Shown: positions 23,063 to 35,614, numbered from the stretch's first letter. The stretch: 64,000 nucleotides of DNA from Lunularia cruciata (GCA_948567375.1 OX419757.1:62186001-62250000), one strand, 5' to 3'. Notes: generated by a model not told the origin, from the sequence alone. Numbers and translations: made by a program.

Positions 23063-24030
23063 CGGAGTTGCTGTATGTCACATTCATGAGACTCCTTGTA
23101 CTGCACATGAAAACCGACGAGTACAGTACACCTTTTGCACGAGCTTTGCTCTACGGGTATCCATAGAAGGTACAGTTTATGCATCTTCTTTCTACTTAAA
23201 ACCAAAGCCTGGTCGGTCCCAAACTGCCTGCGTGCCTGTAAACGGCAGGGCAAGTGTTTGAGATCAGCTTTTGCACCTTTTTTGCTCACTTACTGCGATT
23301 GATTTTGTTCAGGCACTCGAGTATGCTTCAGGGCCCAGACTCCTGATGACCTTCGTTCCGTAGGGAAGAAATACGGTTCTGATGTCAAACTTTGCATCTC
23401 TTATAACTGCAGGCTCATTCAGGATGGTCTTATGAATACGGACGAATATCCCCTATCGTACAACCTGGGGTGAATAACTTTATATCTCTTTAGCAGTACC
23501 AGATAGTTATGAGCAATAAAATGGGAGTCCACAGCCTCTACGTGGGGGTGGTCTAATACGTCGTTCAAACCGGAGAACCCAAGTTGCTGAAAGCGCATTC
23601 TTAGTTTCAGTAATGACGAGTTAATAGCTGTCTCGTGTTCTGTGGTTCCAACCAGATACAATATGCCACAAAAGATCTTGAAGCTCTTTGGAAAATGAAA
23701 AAGAATGAAAAACGGCTAAAAAGGTTCAGAGTTTCGTGTTGAAGCTAGCTTAAACTGGACTGATGAGGATAATTGTTTGACCATGGTCCCGTCTTCCCAT
23801 GAAAATGTGCTTAAAAAGGTATTCTTTTCAAAGCTTGAGGCCATGTTTTGCGCTGCAAGAATGTTGAGGTCTAAACCGAGTTGAAGTTTTGTCGCAGAGC
23901 TCATCATGCATCTCAGCGTATGAATCATTCTCCTATGTTTTGCGTCGCACGAAAGGGTACGTTTTAACTGGGTTATCTCACTTGCTTGAAGGTTTGCGGA
24001 TTCCAACGTCCAAGTTCTTTCACAGAGCTC

Positions 24031-24090
24031 ATTTGCATCTCAGAATACTACTAATTTTTCAGTAAATTAGTAGTATTCTGAGATGCAAAT
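24031..24090. repeat. Perfect 27-bp inverted repeat, 6-nt loop
   Basis: Arm 24,031-24,057 (starts ATTTGCATCTCAGAATACTA) is fully complementary to 24,064-24,090. The loop is TTCAGT. Outside, weaker pairing (cacagag with ttctgtg) may extend it. Read on either strand it would fold into a strong stem. Confidence 0.9.
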
Positions 24091-24792
24091 GTCGATTTCT
24101 GTGAGTGATAGTCACTTCTCCAAGCTCCTTCTTCAAGCTGATAAGCATACCGTTGTATGTCCGCATCTGCCTTACAAACCATTCTAGGTACGAGAGACAG
24201 ATGCATATGCTTCCGAGCAACCTAATTCTACCTTTGAAATATGAAGACAGCTAAATTCCCCTTGAGTAAACACTCGTAGTACGCTATTTCTTTGCATTCA
24301 TGGATCGAGCTTTCAGGTCGACGTGCACAGGGGTCGTATCGTAAGGAGGCTACGGATTGGTGACTCGGAGTTATAGGCCAGATCTAGAAGTAGCGGACTC
24401 CGAAAGACTAGTTCATCCTATCGTTGAAGTCAACATCCGTCTACTAAAGTTGACCTACCACTTTTACTAAAAGGAAATTCTCTCTGAATCAGCAAGACTG
24501 AGGTAAGAGCTGAACACCTCACGTTCTCCAGCAACCGAAGTATCAGTACAAATTTTTTCTGCTCAACGACGTACGTGAACAGCTCAGTTATCTAAGTAGA
24601 TTGGATAAACGCTTTGCTTGCCATATTCTATTTGACTCGAATCCTGGTTATTAACGGACCTGGTAAGTAAGCATATGATAGGACAGCAATGGTGAATTTC
24701 TGTAAGCTCAGATGAAATCCCTCTCAAGTACTGATTGCTTATCATAGAGAGCTTTCATTAATCAAGATCATACTCAGTTCTTACAATAGGTG

Positions 24793-24831
24793 TTGACTAT
24801 CACCTGTTGAAGGATGTCAACAAATAGTCAA
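24793..24831. repeat. Small hairpin, 8-bp outer stem
   Basis: TTGACTAT at 24,793-24,800 pairs with ATAGTCAA at 24,824-24,831, immediately upstream of the larger hairpin at 24,839. Confidence 0.5.
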
Positions 24832-24838
24832 TATACCG

Positions 24839-24914
24839 TTTAAACTCTAAAACCGATGTTTCTCTGTGCAGTGTGAGCAAACTGCACGGAGAAATATCAG
24901 TTTAGAATTTAAAT
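24839..24914. repeat. Imperfect hairpin, arms of 33-34 nt
   Basis: The left arm (24,839-24,872) begins TTTAAACTCTAAAAC and ends GTGCAGT. The right arm (about 24,881-24,914) begins ACTGCAC and ends TTTAAA. The loop is 8 nt. A few mismatches and one bulge give a shape like a short microRNA foldback or a miniature transposon. Confidence 0.7.
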
Positions 24915-26691
24915 CAAGGCATCTGAACATCAAATAGGGCTTTGGTTAGAGAAAAATACTGAGAATCTTGTAAGTTGACTAATAAACCGTAGCTTTTGCT
25001 GTTGAAAAAAGCTTTTTTTCTGAGTGCATTCTCTTCTGACTCGAAGAATTTACCATGTCCAACGAAGATTTTATTTGATGCAATTCCCAGAAGTTCGCAC
25101 TGTTGAGTATGAATTGCTTCATACTATCCCTTCCCCAGACCAATCAGAAAGGGAACGGGTGCGTGGTCCAATACCTAGTGCGATCTCAGAATAAGCACTC
25201 TGCACGAGAAGCTTTTCTCAATAGCAAAACCCTCCGTTTGTTAGTCCACATGCACCATAGTGGATACAAGAGATTAGGCTAGCTTCTGTCAATTGCATGG
25301 ACGTGCTTAGCCAGAGAAAGTATATGCGCATTTAGTTGCTGTTGAATGGGAATGGAACTTATCCTGTATGGTTCTTGACTATAAAATTTTACTGAAAACA
25401 CATTTGCCTGAAGATTTTCTGAACCTTTTTATCATCCTAGAAAACATCATTCTGACACCGGAGGATTTATTTATCAATGGAATTTCAGCTTCCACTGTAC
25501 TTACTGTGAATAGTTTACAAAAGAAAACAAATTGTACTCCTTCACAGACTGGCACTTTCTCCTGGAGCAGGAAAACTCAGGGTTGTTACAGAAAAGAGAA
25601 AAGTGTTCCTTCATATGAGACTTTTATGTGCAAATCCAAGATCTTAGATTGAAGCAGCTCCTTCTTATCGTGTCAGACGTGTCATAAGGCTTACGGGGAA
25701 CGGAATGTAGAAAGGTTGTTTTCTGAAAGATGAGCTAGTCCATAAAGGAGAAGAAAGGAATGTTTCAAATCACGAAGGCTGAAAAATGTTCCTGTTCTTG
25801 GTCAGTGCATTGCGCATTGGCTCTTCACCATCCTGAATTAGTTCATAGTATACCAGATAGCTCGGCTACCTCCATAGTCCCCGCTTATAGATCAATTTCC
25901 ACTTGTACTCAGATTCTCCGAAACACGGATTTCTGGATGACGGCAGAAAATGTCATACTAACGTATCAGTATCCTCTTTTGACAGGAACTACGTACGTTC
26001 AAAATATACTAGTCAGTCATGTCCGAGAAGGTGATCCAAATGCGAATAATCATGAATATAGTAAAATAAACCCAACAGATTGCAGAATTCGGGTGTTCAA
26101 ACGTTGGCATGAAACGTCAGCCTTGAGCAGTCGTTGCAGAGGATTATTTCTTCGATGCTTGTCCATTGCGACGCTAAGCTTTCCCATAAGTAGATATGAA
26201 CATTAATAGTTAGCCTTTTAACAAATACCATCCAAGCAAGCCGGCTGTAGGCAAGCTGAAGAGATAAAGTTCCACGCGAGCACATCCAAAGAATTGTACA
26301 GGAGAAACTTCAACCCTGTTGCAAGTAGTACGGCAAACAGAAGCAATTACAAAAGCATACCAGCCTCAAGTGGAAGGTTTGTCGTTTGAGCATAAAATTC
26401 CCCGCTACCGAAATGCTTTGTAGCCAGTCTTTTGAGGCATGGAACGAACTCCTACGGATTACTTATTACTACCTTCATTTATTGAAAAGTAGAACATAGA
26501 TACCAGAAAGTAAGTAATGGGAATGTCGCTAAAGAGCTGGCTTAACTTCGGGATTAACCACTGCAATCTCCGGATGGGAGTTCAAACTGTGACATACTCA
26601 AATCACTTTGAAAGCGATGCTTCTTCAAAATTATTCCACCCACCGAATTCAGAAACAGACTCCTCGTCCCGGGAATCTGCGTCCTCCTGAT

Positions 26692-26718
26692 AAGTTCGCT
26701 GAGCGGGTCAGCGAACTT
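26692..26718. repeat. Perfect 11-bp hairpin
   Basis: AAGTTCGCTGA pairs with TCAGCGAACTT around a GCGGG loop. Confidence 0.75.
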
Positions 26719-27010
26719 TTCTCAGCTCCTTGTCGATCATCTGAAGCCTCTCTGGTCCCACCTGGTTCGCTCAAAGGTCTTGCAACTTCTTTGTTTGCCA
26801 AAGCCCAGTCACAATCCATGTATTGGCCTCACAGCATGTAAAGACCGATGGTTTCTCGAAGTGGATGATGGTTCATCGGCAAAGGTGTTCACTTCGACTA
26901 CCCCAGGCATGTTTCTCTCCCCGAATTCTTCAGAGTCTTTTGTAACTTCTTGTGTTCCACGTTTGAAGTTTTGTGATCAACCTCCTTCTTCCTGCGTACA
27001 CTGCCCTTCC

Positions 27011-27033
27011 CGCCAGTGCGAACAACACTGGCG
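27011..27033. repeat. Perfect 8-bp hairpin
   Basis: CGCCAGTG pairs with CACTGGCG around a 7-nt loop. Confidence 0.6.
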
Positions 27034-27704
27034 ATTCTCATCAGCTTCTCCCTCTCCATCTTTGCAGGAACGGATTACATACTAATGAGATGTCTTATAT
27101 ATACATACATAAAAGCATCCCGAATAGACATGTTGAGTATTTGACGGAGGATCCAACTGATCCGGAGTGAGAGTGTTCAGTCCCGGTGATCATGACGTTT
27201 AACGATTATCACTTATGTTGGCTCTTCTTGTCACCATGAGCTTGGAGTTGCCCATTGGTAGAAATGTATTCTAGAATCATGATTACTGGCTTATACGTCT
27301 CCGCAGGAAAGACAGATGATAACCAATCGAGGTCTGAGAATTCTCCACGACTAATTCTAGAGGAAATCCTCTCTACACCCGTACTACCTGCAAACAAACT
27401 GGACATTGAAGATCCACGAGATGTTTGTTGAGCTTGTACCGTTCGATTGATGAGATAAAGTTTGTTTTATTTCCACACAACTAGAACTTCGCATCCGCTC
27501 CAATCGCTCACTGACAGGGGAAGGTTGAAGTTCATCCGTTCTCCTACAAACCACCTTTCTCACACCCAGTCACATGAAGCACAATAAACCAGCACAATGA
27601 GTTGATTCAAAGGTCTACTGCAATCATTTTCTTAATCGCAAGAATGTAGATCTAACGTCCTTTCAAAGGGAAAGTTTAAATTTTAGTAAGATCATATTCT
27701 GCAT

Positions 27705-27738
27705 GTCTGACATACAGAATACGTTCTGCATGTTAGAC
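27705..27738. repeat. Near-perfect 15-bp hairpin
   Basis: GTCTGACATACAGAA pairs with TTCTGCATGTTAGAC at 13 of 15 positions; the loop is 4 nt. Confidence 0.65.
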
Positions 27739-28445
27739 ACGGAGAAGATTATATTCCAAAAATACAAAAGGCTCTCGGATCCACTACTGGTGCTCTCGAA
27801 CATATCTCTTCATGATGACAATCAAGGGTTCTTCCAAGTCTCATATAAATTATGGAAGCAGGCCATCTAACTGAACGGACATGGCCGGTATTCGGTGCAG
27901 TAGATGTGCTTTTACCTGACAAGTTCATTTTTTATTTGATATCCTCTATGCTAGAATAGAGAGATTTTTTGAGTGTGATATGTAAAGAACATTAATTCTC
28001 CTACTTTCAGTAACTAGAAATCATGGGATCCGAAATCATCAACAAAACTGGAACATGGATTTTGCAAAAGGAGATTACGAAGAGAACAAGCGCACATTGC
28101 ATCTATCCCCAAGTAGGTTGGAGACTGCGCAGATGTCCAAAGAAAGGTTTTTATCAGATCCGAAGGTCATGCTCACACCATTATAACTTGTACTAATTAC
28201 TGTTTGCTTCGAATCAGAGCATACTTTTAATTAGGTCGAGCCATTTCTCCACATGTTTTGGCCTTCCCTCAGAAGAAATTCGACTGCTGATATGCTGATG
28301 TATAGAACAGCAGCGCTGATTGAACCAACACAGATCACTCGAGAAAACTGTCAGCTTGTGAAAGAAGCATAAAACGGTGACTTCACAGCGGAGCTTTTTC
28401 AAGTGTCAACAATGTAGTCTTTTGTAGCTATTCTGAGATTCTGAG

Positions 28446-28474
28446 ATCACTAGCAAGCGGAGCTTGCTAGTGAT
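28446..28474. repeat. Perfect 12-bp hairpin
   Basis: ATCACTAGCAAG pairs with CTTGCTAGTGAT around the loop CGGAG. Confidence 0.75.
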
Positions 28475-29559
28475 GGTTACTCGAAACCTTCCGTGATACT
28501 GACATGCTGATGTGCGCAGCGGCAGATTACACCCAAAAAACGAACCGATTCGACTGCAAGCCCTGGCTGAATTTGCTCTGCATAATGAAGTCAACTGGCA
28601 GAGCAATGACTGTATAATGCCCATTCTTACTTCCGAGTTCACCCACGAAATAGCACCAATTTTGTAGAAAACAGGGTAGCGGGCTTTGCCCAATAGATGA
28701 AACGACTAAAGGAAGCTCAATAATTTGAACCTCTTCAGCAAATTCAACGGGCTGGGATAATGGGCACTAGAGAACTTATTATGGTGTTGTGAGTTTGGTC
28801 CAATTTTCTTTCTGCATGTGGAGGTTTTCACTCATCAAGCCAGCCTCTAGAGTTCTTAACCTTTACCTCCACTCCTTGAAGTCTTTCCATGTCGACATCT
28901 CTCCTCCTTAAACTGCGGCCACCTTCGAATTCGAAGTCCCATCATCTTCGAAATCTGAGAAGACCTTGGTATTTACTTAAGCATCTACTCTACAAGGGAA
29001 GTAGGAGGATAGGCGAGAGGGATAAGTGCACTGTTCAAAGTTGGTGATGTTGTTGGACTGAAATTGCTCAGTGCATGTCACAAACAACTCTGTTTATTTT
29101 ATCTCCAAAATCACATTTAGTTTTGGACCCTGATGGTATTTTATGTCCATACAAACATTCGACACATTCGAAAGTACCTATTCGAGTCTTTCACAAAACA
29201 AACGAAAACACATCCGGACAGTTTAAAATCTTAGCAGTTACAATCTTGACACCGGCGTTGGGTTGTCCAGAGTTGATGTCACGCTAGCAAATTGGGTGTT
29301 TACTTTCTCGGCCATTTCGATTCCGATTATCCAGGCTATCTTTGTTGATGATCGAACGAGCAGGTTCGTAGTTTACTCATCTATCCATAATCCGTAATCA
29401 CCAAGAGGCAGTAGAATCGCTATTTATATCAACTGGATATGAAGAATGCTCCGATCTGCATACTTATATGAACTTTGATTTTGTTTACAAGATATGTGCA
29501 TCATAATTTTGGAAAGTCCCCTACTTTGTAGCCTTTATATAATTTAAAGAAGACAGTTA

Positions 29560-30060
29560 ATATGTAAATGAGTTCCTTTAATAACATAGCCAAGTTTATT
29601 GATTAAAAGTTCTTCAGACTAGCAAAGCCTTAAGTCAAAAAAGAGATTTATATGCTTTAGCATTTTTATGGTGTCTAATATAAAATTTTTAAGTAACTTA
29701 TTAACTAAGTCAAGAATTTATTTGTATATTTATTCTTGGAATATTTTATAAGAAATATATAATTTTATAAGAAATATATATCTTATAAAGAAATATTTTA
29801 ATAAAAATCAAAAAATTTATGGATTCAAAAATTATAAACTACTATTTTGAATTTAAAAATTAAAATAAAATCAATTAGAATTTATGTTAGTGCCACTTAC
29901 AAGTTCCTCCAAATTGTATTATCTCTATGTAGGCTATGACTATCCCTAGTCCATCATGATAAATTTAAAAGTTTTATATAAAAATATATCCAATATAACT
30001 GTATCTTCTTATTCTTATTCTTATTCTTAATACAGTATTGGATTCATCTGTACAGTACAA
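29560..30060. repeat. AT-rich interval with short tandem repeats
   Basis: It contains repeats of 'ttataagaaatatat' around 29,747-29,785 and a TTCTTA microsatellite at about 30,005-30,030. No gene signal. Confidence 0.6.
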
Positions 30061-31020
30061 GCGCGGTTGTTCTAATCATATTGAGTCAGAAGCTCTATAA
30101 GAAAGAGGGCTTTCCAAATTTTGCTTGGGATCTAAACTCAATTTGGAATTCAAGTATATGAATTAGTGGTGGACTTTTGCATTAGTGTAAGTGGCTGTCT
30201 ATCAAGTAAAGACACAATTAAAGTCTAAGGTGATACTTTAAACCTTAACCTTCTCTCTAAACTTAACACTGGATTGTGGGGCAATATGAACACCAACGTG
30301 ATTAACTCATGTTTCACAGGCCAAGAACCACACATGATAGTAACATATGGATAATTGGAATCCACGGATAATGGAGTTGTGAAATATGTGAATATCACAC
30401 AAGGACTATAAACTACACAAAAAAGTATATCCCAGATTGATTTGTTCACTGATTATATATATATATATAACACACGTTGAGTTTCTAAGGCTTGAATACA
30501 ACCAAATCAAGGAAAATTTGTTTATACTGGACTTATTAATACGATGATACGATGCAATGATACTATCATTAACTTTTGAATGTAATTGACTTTTCAAATA
30601 GCAAATTCAGTTAAATTTGAATCGCAACTCCAATTACACGTTATAGGAAGCCGCGGCACGATAAATTATGTGAATACTTTCTTTTTATTGCCCGCATGCT
30701 GTAAACAACAATTCATAGACTTTAAAAAGAACTATTCACAATATATGGAGGGGGAAAGAGTGTGTATCTTTCTGCTATCGACTTGTACTAATATTTCCAC
30801 AATAATCCTCAACAAGTAGTGTGTAGGGAATGTGTGCCCTTTTCTTTGCCCTTAAGAAGGTTAAGTAGTGTACACATACTGGGTATCGACATTATAGACA
30901 TAAAGCCAACGAAAGGCACAATTCAATGAGTTTCCAGGAAGGTCAACAAAGCAAAAGTGGAATTCAGACACGCAATGGGAACTTCATAACATAATCGGTT
31001 TGGATTGTTCTTGGGTCCCC
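30060..31020. other. Unassigned interval
   Basis: No gene or repeat partner recognised. A short TA microsatellite lies near 30,455-30,470. Confidence 0.3.
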
Positions 31021-33060
31021 TAGTACGTCGGGATAGCGGATCGGAGCCCCCCTCACAAAGAAGCGGTTAGGCTTCGTGTGTAGTCGGCTTGAGTTATCTT
31101 GAGGGCTCAAACGATTTGCTCTGTGAGTGTAATGTACTGAGTTGCAATCTGCGCTCTGATTCTTCGAGGGTGAATGTCACTTTACAGCATGTTGTCCTAG
31201 TATCGATTTATTTGACTGATCTTCAGACCTTCTCAGCATGTGTTCTTGGATTTCTCATTGATCAGACATGAATGAATATAGTCTTGCATAAGTTCGAATG
31301 TGCTGCAAGTTGTATTTCTGTTCAACTTGTAGGACGCTTGTGATTCCAATCCTAGTGTGAAGATGTCACAACTCAAAATTCACAAGTGGATGTTCCGAAG
31401 TTGAAGATGCGGTCTGTGAAATATTTAGGACATATCGAGAAAGAATTTTGGATAACTCGGCTGGAATCAACATTCGGAGGAATAGTGTGCAGGGGCCAGT
31501 CGAGTGCTGGCAATGCTGAAGGATGTAAGCTCATGCGCGCAGAGGTAGCTCGATTACCAATTGATCTTCCTGAAATACCGATGCTCGCGTCATTCACAAA
31601 AACTAGCCTGTATCATCGAAAGCACCTTTATTGAGGAGAATTCACTGCAGAATGGGAGATTCGGCAGTAAATTGTTTTCGATCTCTTCATGGCCGATGGC
31701 AATTCGAGTTTCTTCTCTGTTGAACGTGTATCTTGTTTGACGTACGTGTACCCAATCTTCGCTGTATGGTCATTGGTTTCAATTTGCTTTCTGCGACGCG
31801 AATATAGTACCTATGTTCTGGTGATTCAACCTCGTCTATGTCAACTGCAGATGTGTATTCTATCGAATTTCCCTGCTCGCTGTTCAAACCAAATTATTTG
31901 CTCCATCTGTTTGGAACTGTATACGTTCAATGTGCTTCTCACTCGTTATGCCAGCCGTGTCGTTTTATCTTGCTCGATTCAGGCGCAGATGTTGATCTCT
32001 ATCAACCGAACAACCGGAGCATGTTGTCTCGTGTCACCATCTGGAGCTGTGAACCGGATACAGCAATCCATCATTCGCGTATTCCAGCGGTAAGATGTGT
32101 TGGTTCTTTCGAGCCCGTACATTATCGGGAATATGTTCTTTCCAGTGAAAGTTAGACTTCTGAAGAAAGAAGATATTATCAGTTGCAAGTCAATCGGTTG
32201 CAACTGATAGTACTGATTGACTGATAAGAGGGAGATCATGAGATGCTCAACACTTTCAATTAAGTTCCCTGAATGCTTCCTTTATTGTACCATTTTCTCA
32301 CTGAATGTCAAGATATCCTGTTTGATAGGTTGAAGAAAATAGAATGTTTTGAATACAGCAGTTTGAGTTGTCACTGTTTCAATCTGAAGTTGTTGACAAT
32401 CTCATATTTTGAACCAGTAAATCAGCTCATACTCTGTTGCTGTGATCACTTGTACACATTCAAATCTCATTCCAAACTGCCCTCTGTTCAATTGTTCTCG
32501 TTATCTTGATGGCAGCTCATACTTCGAATCTCTGCTTGGCCAAGATTCGAAGTACGAACCTTCCTGCTCCCTCTTAGCTCTACCGCGTCATCTCTTTCAC
32601 TTTACTCATGGTGTCCATCTTCAATCATCTGTCCTTTTCAGGTCCCCATCTATCTTCATGCTAGCGTTCAAAATTAATGTTTATGCATTATTGATTATAC
32701 AATTCACTCCCTTCGTTCGGGTGAAAAGCCAGCTCCGGACATCTATTCTGCTGTCCTCTTCATGTGCCCCTCCAAAGAACTGCTGCTCTGATATAACTAC
32801 TCGTCCCCTCGTGGAAGCCAATTGATCCATGTGGACCTGAAATCTCATGCTTCCTTCGGCCCAGCGTCCTCGCTACGTGCTTCTTTCCTTAGCTTCATAA
32901 GACAGCAGCACCCCCAAACCCTGCCTCTGTTAGTTTCTCATCGTTCTCCTTCAGGCCCGCTCACGATCCGAAAATCTGGCTCTCGATGAATTAAGTCCAT
33001 CCTCTCGTCTCTCCATGTGCGAGGCAAGACTCGTATCTCTTTCCAGTTAAATAGTTCATG
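31020..33060 (+). repeat. Dispersed block, copy 1 of 3
   Basis: Aligns with 43,745-46,590 and, over its first 400 bp, with 59,995-60,395. Shared landmarks are 'ctttacagcatgttgtc', 'tgatcttcagaccttctc' and 'cctagtgtgaagatg'. Open frames inside (for example 32,442-32,825) are not kept open in the other copies and indels are not multiples of three, so the block looks non-coding. In the other two places it follows the C2-like gene, so it may be that gene's 3' flank. Here it lies upstream of an inverted gene copy, so the arrangement has been rearranged. Confidence 0.75.
32177..32209. repeat. Perfect 12-bp hairpin inside the dispersed block
   Basis: TATCAGTTGCAA pairs with TTGCAACTGATA around a 9-nt loop. 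The matching place in the 43.7-46.6 kb copy lacks the second arm. Confidence 0.7.
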
Positions 33061-33403
33061 TTCTTTCCATCGGGAGGCAGACTCCGTGAAATAGCTACTC
33101 TGCATGAACAACCTTCATCCCCACAATGGGAATCCATCATGAAATCTCATCTTCGCATGATACTGTTGTGTCTGTTGGCTATCCTCCACAAGGTGTCTCT
33201 TCCCAGGTCGAGTCGTTGTACTTTGCCTTCGGAAGCACAACGGCATGGCCAAACCCACAAGCCAGTGCGCAAAGTATTATCGTTTGCCCAAAGAAAAAGC
33301 ATCATACTCTTCTTCACGTCAATCATGGACAGATTACATAGCTGATCCAGTATCGTACCTCCTCAAACAAATGATTAGTTGTATATTTACTTATTATACT
33401 CTC

Positions 33404-33981
33404 TCACCAGTTTTCGGCGAGTTTGGCAACACCTGCGACTATGGAGGGAATGCCAATGAGGATCAAAAGACGGGCAGCTCGAGCACTCAGCTTCCGCATA
33501 TGCAAGCTACCATTACCAGCTGCAGCTGTGAGGATTTTAGCAAGGTCAGCAGGAAGCGGAATCGAGAGGATTGTGAGATAGACAAAACGATTTGCTGCTC
33601 CACGTTCACGGTCTCGAACCAAAGTGGCTGGGAGAAGTTGCCATCACTCGCCTTGGAAGTTAGCAGTCGGAAATTACGCTGAGAGAGTTTGCCATACATA
33701 AGGGCCAATCCAAATCCTTGGTTCCTGATGATTTCGATCTGTAGAGAGTCTACATAGTCGGATCTAGATCTGTGGCACGAAATCTCGTGATGCTCATGGA
33801 CAGATTGCGCCGGGCAGAGCCAAGAGCCTAACGCAATTGAGATACGTTGTTCCTCCACACTGGCTGCAACGACCCACTCATAATCACGATTTTGGAATGG
33901 CAACATTGAAAATTTGCACAACCACGTTCCCCATCGTGGTGACGATATTGTCTCTGCAAGTGCGAACGAAATCCAGTGCAT
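33404..33981 (-). pseudogene. C2-like gene, frameshifted copy a
   Basis: On the minus strand this matches the coding exon of the open copies at 43,189 and 58,674. It keeps the core (LQIEIIRNQGFG, then MYGKLS) and the C-terminal segment (LLILIGIPSIVAGVAKLAEN). At least two frameshifts separate these parts: one soon after the matching ATG and one after the PLWFETVN segment. The conserved leader lies upstream on the minus strand (34,260-34,822 and 35,936-36,192) but is split by a 1.1-kb insertion. Probably a dead member of the family. Confidence 0.7.
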
Positions 33982-34259
33982 GTGATATTACTTAAAATAT
34001 AAAGCATGGAAACTAGAAATACAATTTTACATTCAATTACATTATACATTAGTGCTGTTCGATGTTAATTAACTAAAATTGAGTTTGGTGTTTGGACTGA
34101 TCAAGCATAAACCAATTGTTTAAAACAAGATAACTGAGATAACTGAGGAAAAGCTTTCTCTTAAAGAAATTCAGAATATGACGGAAGGAGAAAGAGTAGC
34201 CCAGAATGTTCTTGCAAGGGTCTTCAAAAGGGAGTTCAGTTAACATTCTAGATAGTAAC

Positions 34260-34822
34260 GAGTGTGAGTGTTCCGGAAATCTTCGTGTAATCTCTTGAAA
34301 CTTTTCTACCTTCCAATAGCATGTTTACGTCGAACAAGTGACGAGCCTGCTAACGGAATTGAATTAGAATGTGGTACCATGATAAAAATTGGTTGTGAAA
34401 GTTCCTGCGATGGGCTGTATAAGCAAAGAGATACTCAAGTGAGTCTTTTGGAAAAGCAATGGAGTGAAGACTACTGTCATGAAACCTTAACCAGAGAAGA
34501 TCTTGGCAAGAGTACCTCAAACACAATAGATGGAATTGGGAAACTGTTGACTCCCAGTGAGCGACAGCTGATACATGATGATCAGACACGTGCTGTGACC
34601 CGCACGGGGATACGATAATCTTTTTTCATGGTGGCTTCTCATGCACGTGAAATCCAACCCTGTTGAATAGCGGCTGTCAATCACCGGGTGTTGAAAGGAA
34701 AGAGTTACTGGCGAACAACGTCCGAAGCATGCGGTAGTCCGATCGGTCAGTTAATCGAATCTAGTGAAACTTCCTTTTACTTGGACTCTGTCACGCGGCC
34801 GTCCTCCGTTTCACACACCTCT
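34260..34822 (-). repeat. Leader of C2-like copy a, downstream part
   Basis: The minus strand matches 42,505-42,945 of the open copy, including the phrase 'gattgatagccgctgttcaac' in diverged form and the phrase around the acceptor that precedes the short exon-like segment. Confidence 0.65.
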
Positions 34823-34849
34823 CTTTCTTTATTTATTTATATTTATAAT

Positions 34850-35047
34850 TTATAGTTCAGGGAAGATAGCCTTGACCTCTAACCTTTGAGGGTACTGAAG
34901 GCCTAGATCTTCACTTACTTGTCTTAGGTTACCATGTTCTTGAGATCTGAAATATAGGTCTCTAATTTTCCTTCGGGAACGCCCAAAGATTTCCATCCAT
35001 CGTGGAAGTGATATAGGAACTCCGGGCGGGATCTTGGCACTTCTCAT
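34850..35047 (-). other. Unrecognised 65-aa ORF next to the rRNA fragment
   Basis: Basic, protein-like frame (PRWMEIFGRSRRKIRDLYF near the middle) inside the organelle-like insert. No family recognised. It could be part of a mitochondrial ORF carried with the rRNA, or chance. Confidence 0.2.
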
Positions 35048-35189
35048 AGAACCTTAGGGACACCAGGAGTCCAAACTAATAGGACTGATGATAGGAAACA
35101 GGATCTAAGATATTCTTGGCTTTACGAAGAAAGGATCGAAGTGTCTTCCGGGCATGAAGAACAACGACTATGTAGTAGCCGGGGAAATA

Positions 35190-35431
35190 ACCCGCCCTAC
35201 TCGGAGTGCTTTACCCCTAAATAGTCCACTGCTGCGCCTCAACGCATTTCGGGGAGAACCAGCTAGCTCTGGGTTCCAGTGGCATTTCACCCCTAACCAC
35301 AACTCATCAGCTGATTTTTCAACATGAGTGGGTTCGGACCTCCACTTAGTTTCACCGAAGCTTCATCCTGGTCATGGATAGATCACCCAGATTCGGGTCC
35401 ATAAAACAGTGACAATTGCCCTAAGAAGACT
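35190..35431 (-). rRNA. Organelle or bacterial-type LSU rRNA fragment (pseudogene)
   Basis: The minus strand carries the domain II signature of 23S-type rRNA: 'aactaagtggaggtccgaac', 'gtggttaggggtgaaatgcc', 'agctggttctccccgaaatg' and 'ttgaggcgcagcag'. The wording is closest to plastid 23S as I remember it. It then departs from the rRNA after 'ggggtaaagcact'. Only about 240 nt are present, with substitutions in conserved helices, so it is a transferred fragment and not a working gene. Confidence 0.8.
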
Positions 35432-35446
35432 CGCTTTTGGTACGAT

Positions 35447-35473
35447 TCCGGTGGGTTCCCTTAACCCACCGGA
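35447..35473. repeat. 11-bp hairpin beside the rRNA fragment
   Basis: TCCGGTGGGTT pairs with AACCCACCGGA around a 5-nt loop. It may be an rRNA helix or a separate repeat. Confidence 0.55.
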
Positions 35474-35529
35474 GTTGGGCTGTTGAAGAAAATTGAACGA
35501 CACTTGAATGGATGGTCCCAAGCCCTCCT

Positions 35530-35614
35530 GCATTTCATACTTTTGAGAGAAAGAGGCGACCGCGTAGGAAAAACGAAGGATGGGAAGACCCCATCAAGCA
35601 TTTCATACTTTTGA
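35530..35614 (-). mobile_element. Tiny LINE 3'-tail insertion with 17-bp target duplication
   Basis: The 17-bp repeat GCATTTCATACTTTTGA occurs at 35,530-35,546 and 35,598-35,614. Between them are only 51 bp, matching the extreme 3' end of the LINE at 62,430 (core 'gcgaccgcgtaggaaaaacg', then 'gatgggaagaccccatcaa'). The long perfect duplication and the shared end indicate target-primed insertion of an extremely 5'-truncated copy. Confidence 0.85.

Larger units (their letters stand above)
23063..29560. other. Long interval without recognised genes, rich in hairpins
   Basis: Open frames (for example 23,716-24,006 minus, 25,760-26,206 plus, 26,608-26,841 plus, 28,406-28,693 minus) show no domain, no paralogue in the window and no splice context I can support. 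The interval does contain several perfect or near-perfect short inverted repeats, listed separately. A diverged direct repeat of the phrase 'agagctcat..gcatctcag' occurs at about 23,897 and 24,024. Confidence 0.4.

Noticed and set aside
32442-32825. 127-aa open frame in the first dispersed block
   Set aside because: The second copy of the block breaks the frame with indels that are not multiples of three.
35190-35431. Working plastid or mitochondrial rRNA gene
   Set aside because: Only about 240 nt of a roughly 3-kb gene are present, with an abrupt end and changes in conserved positions.
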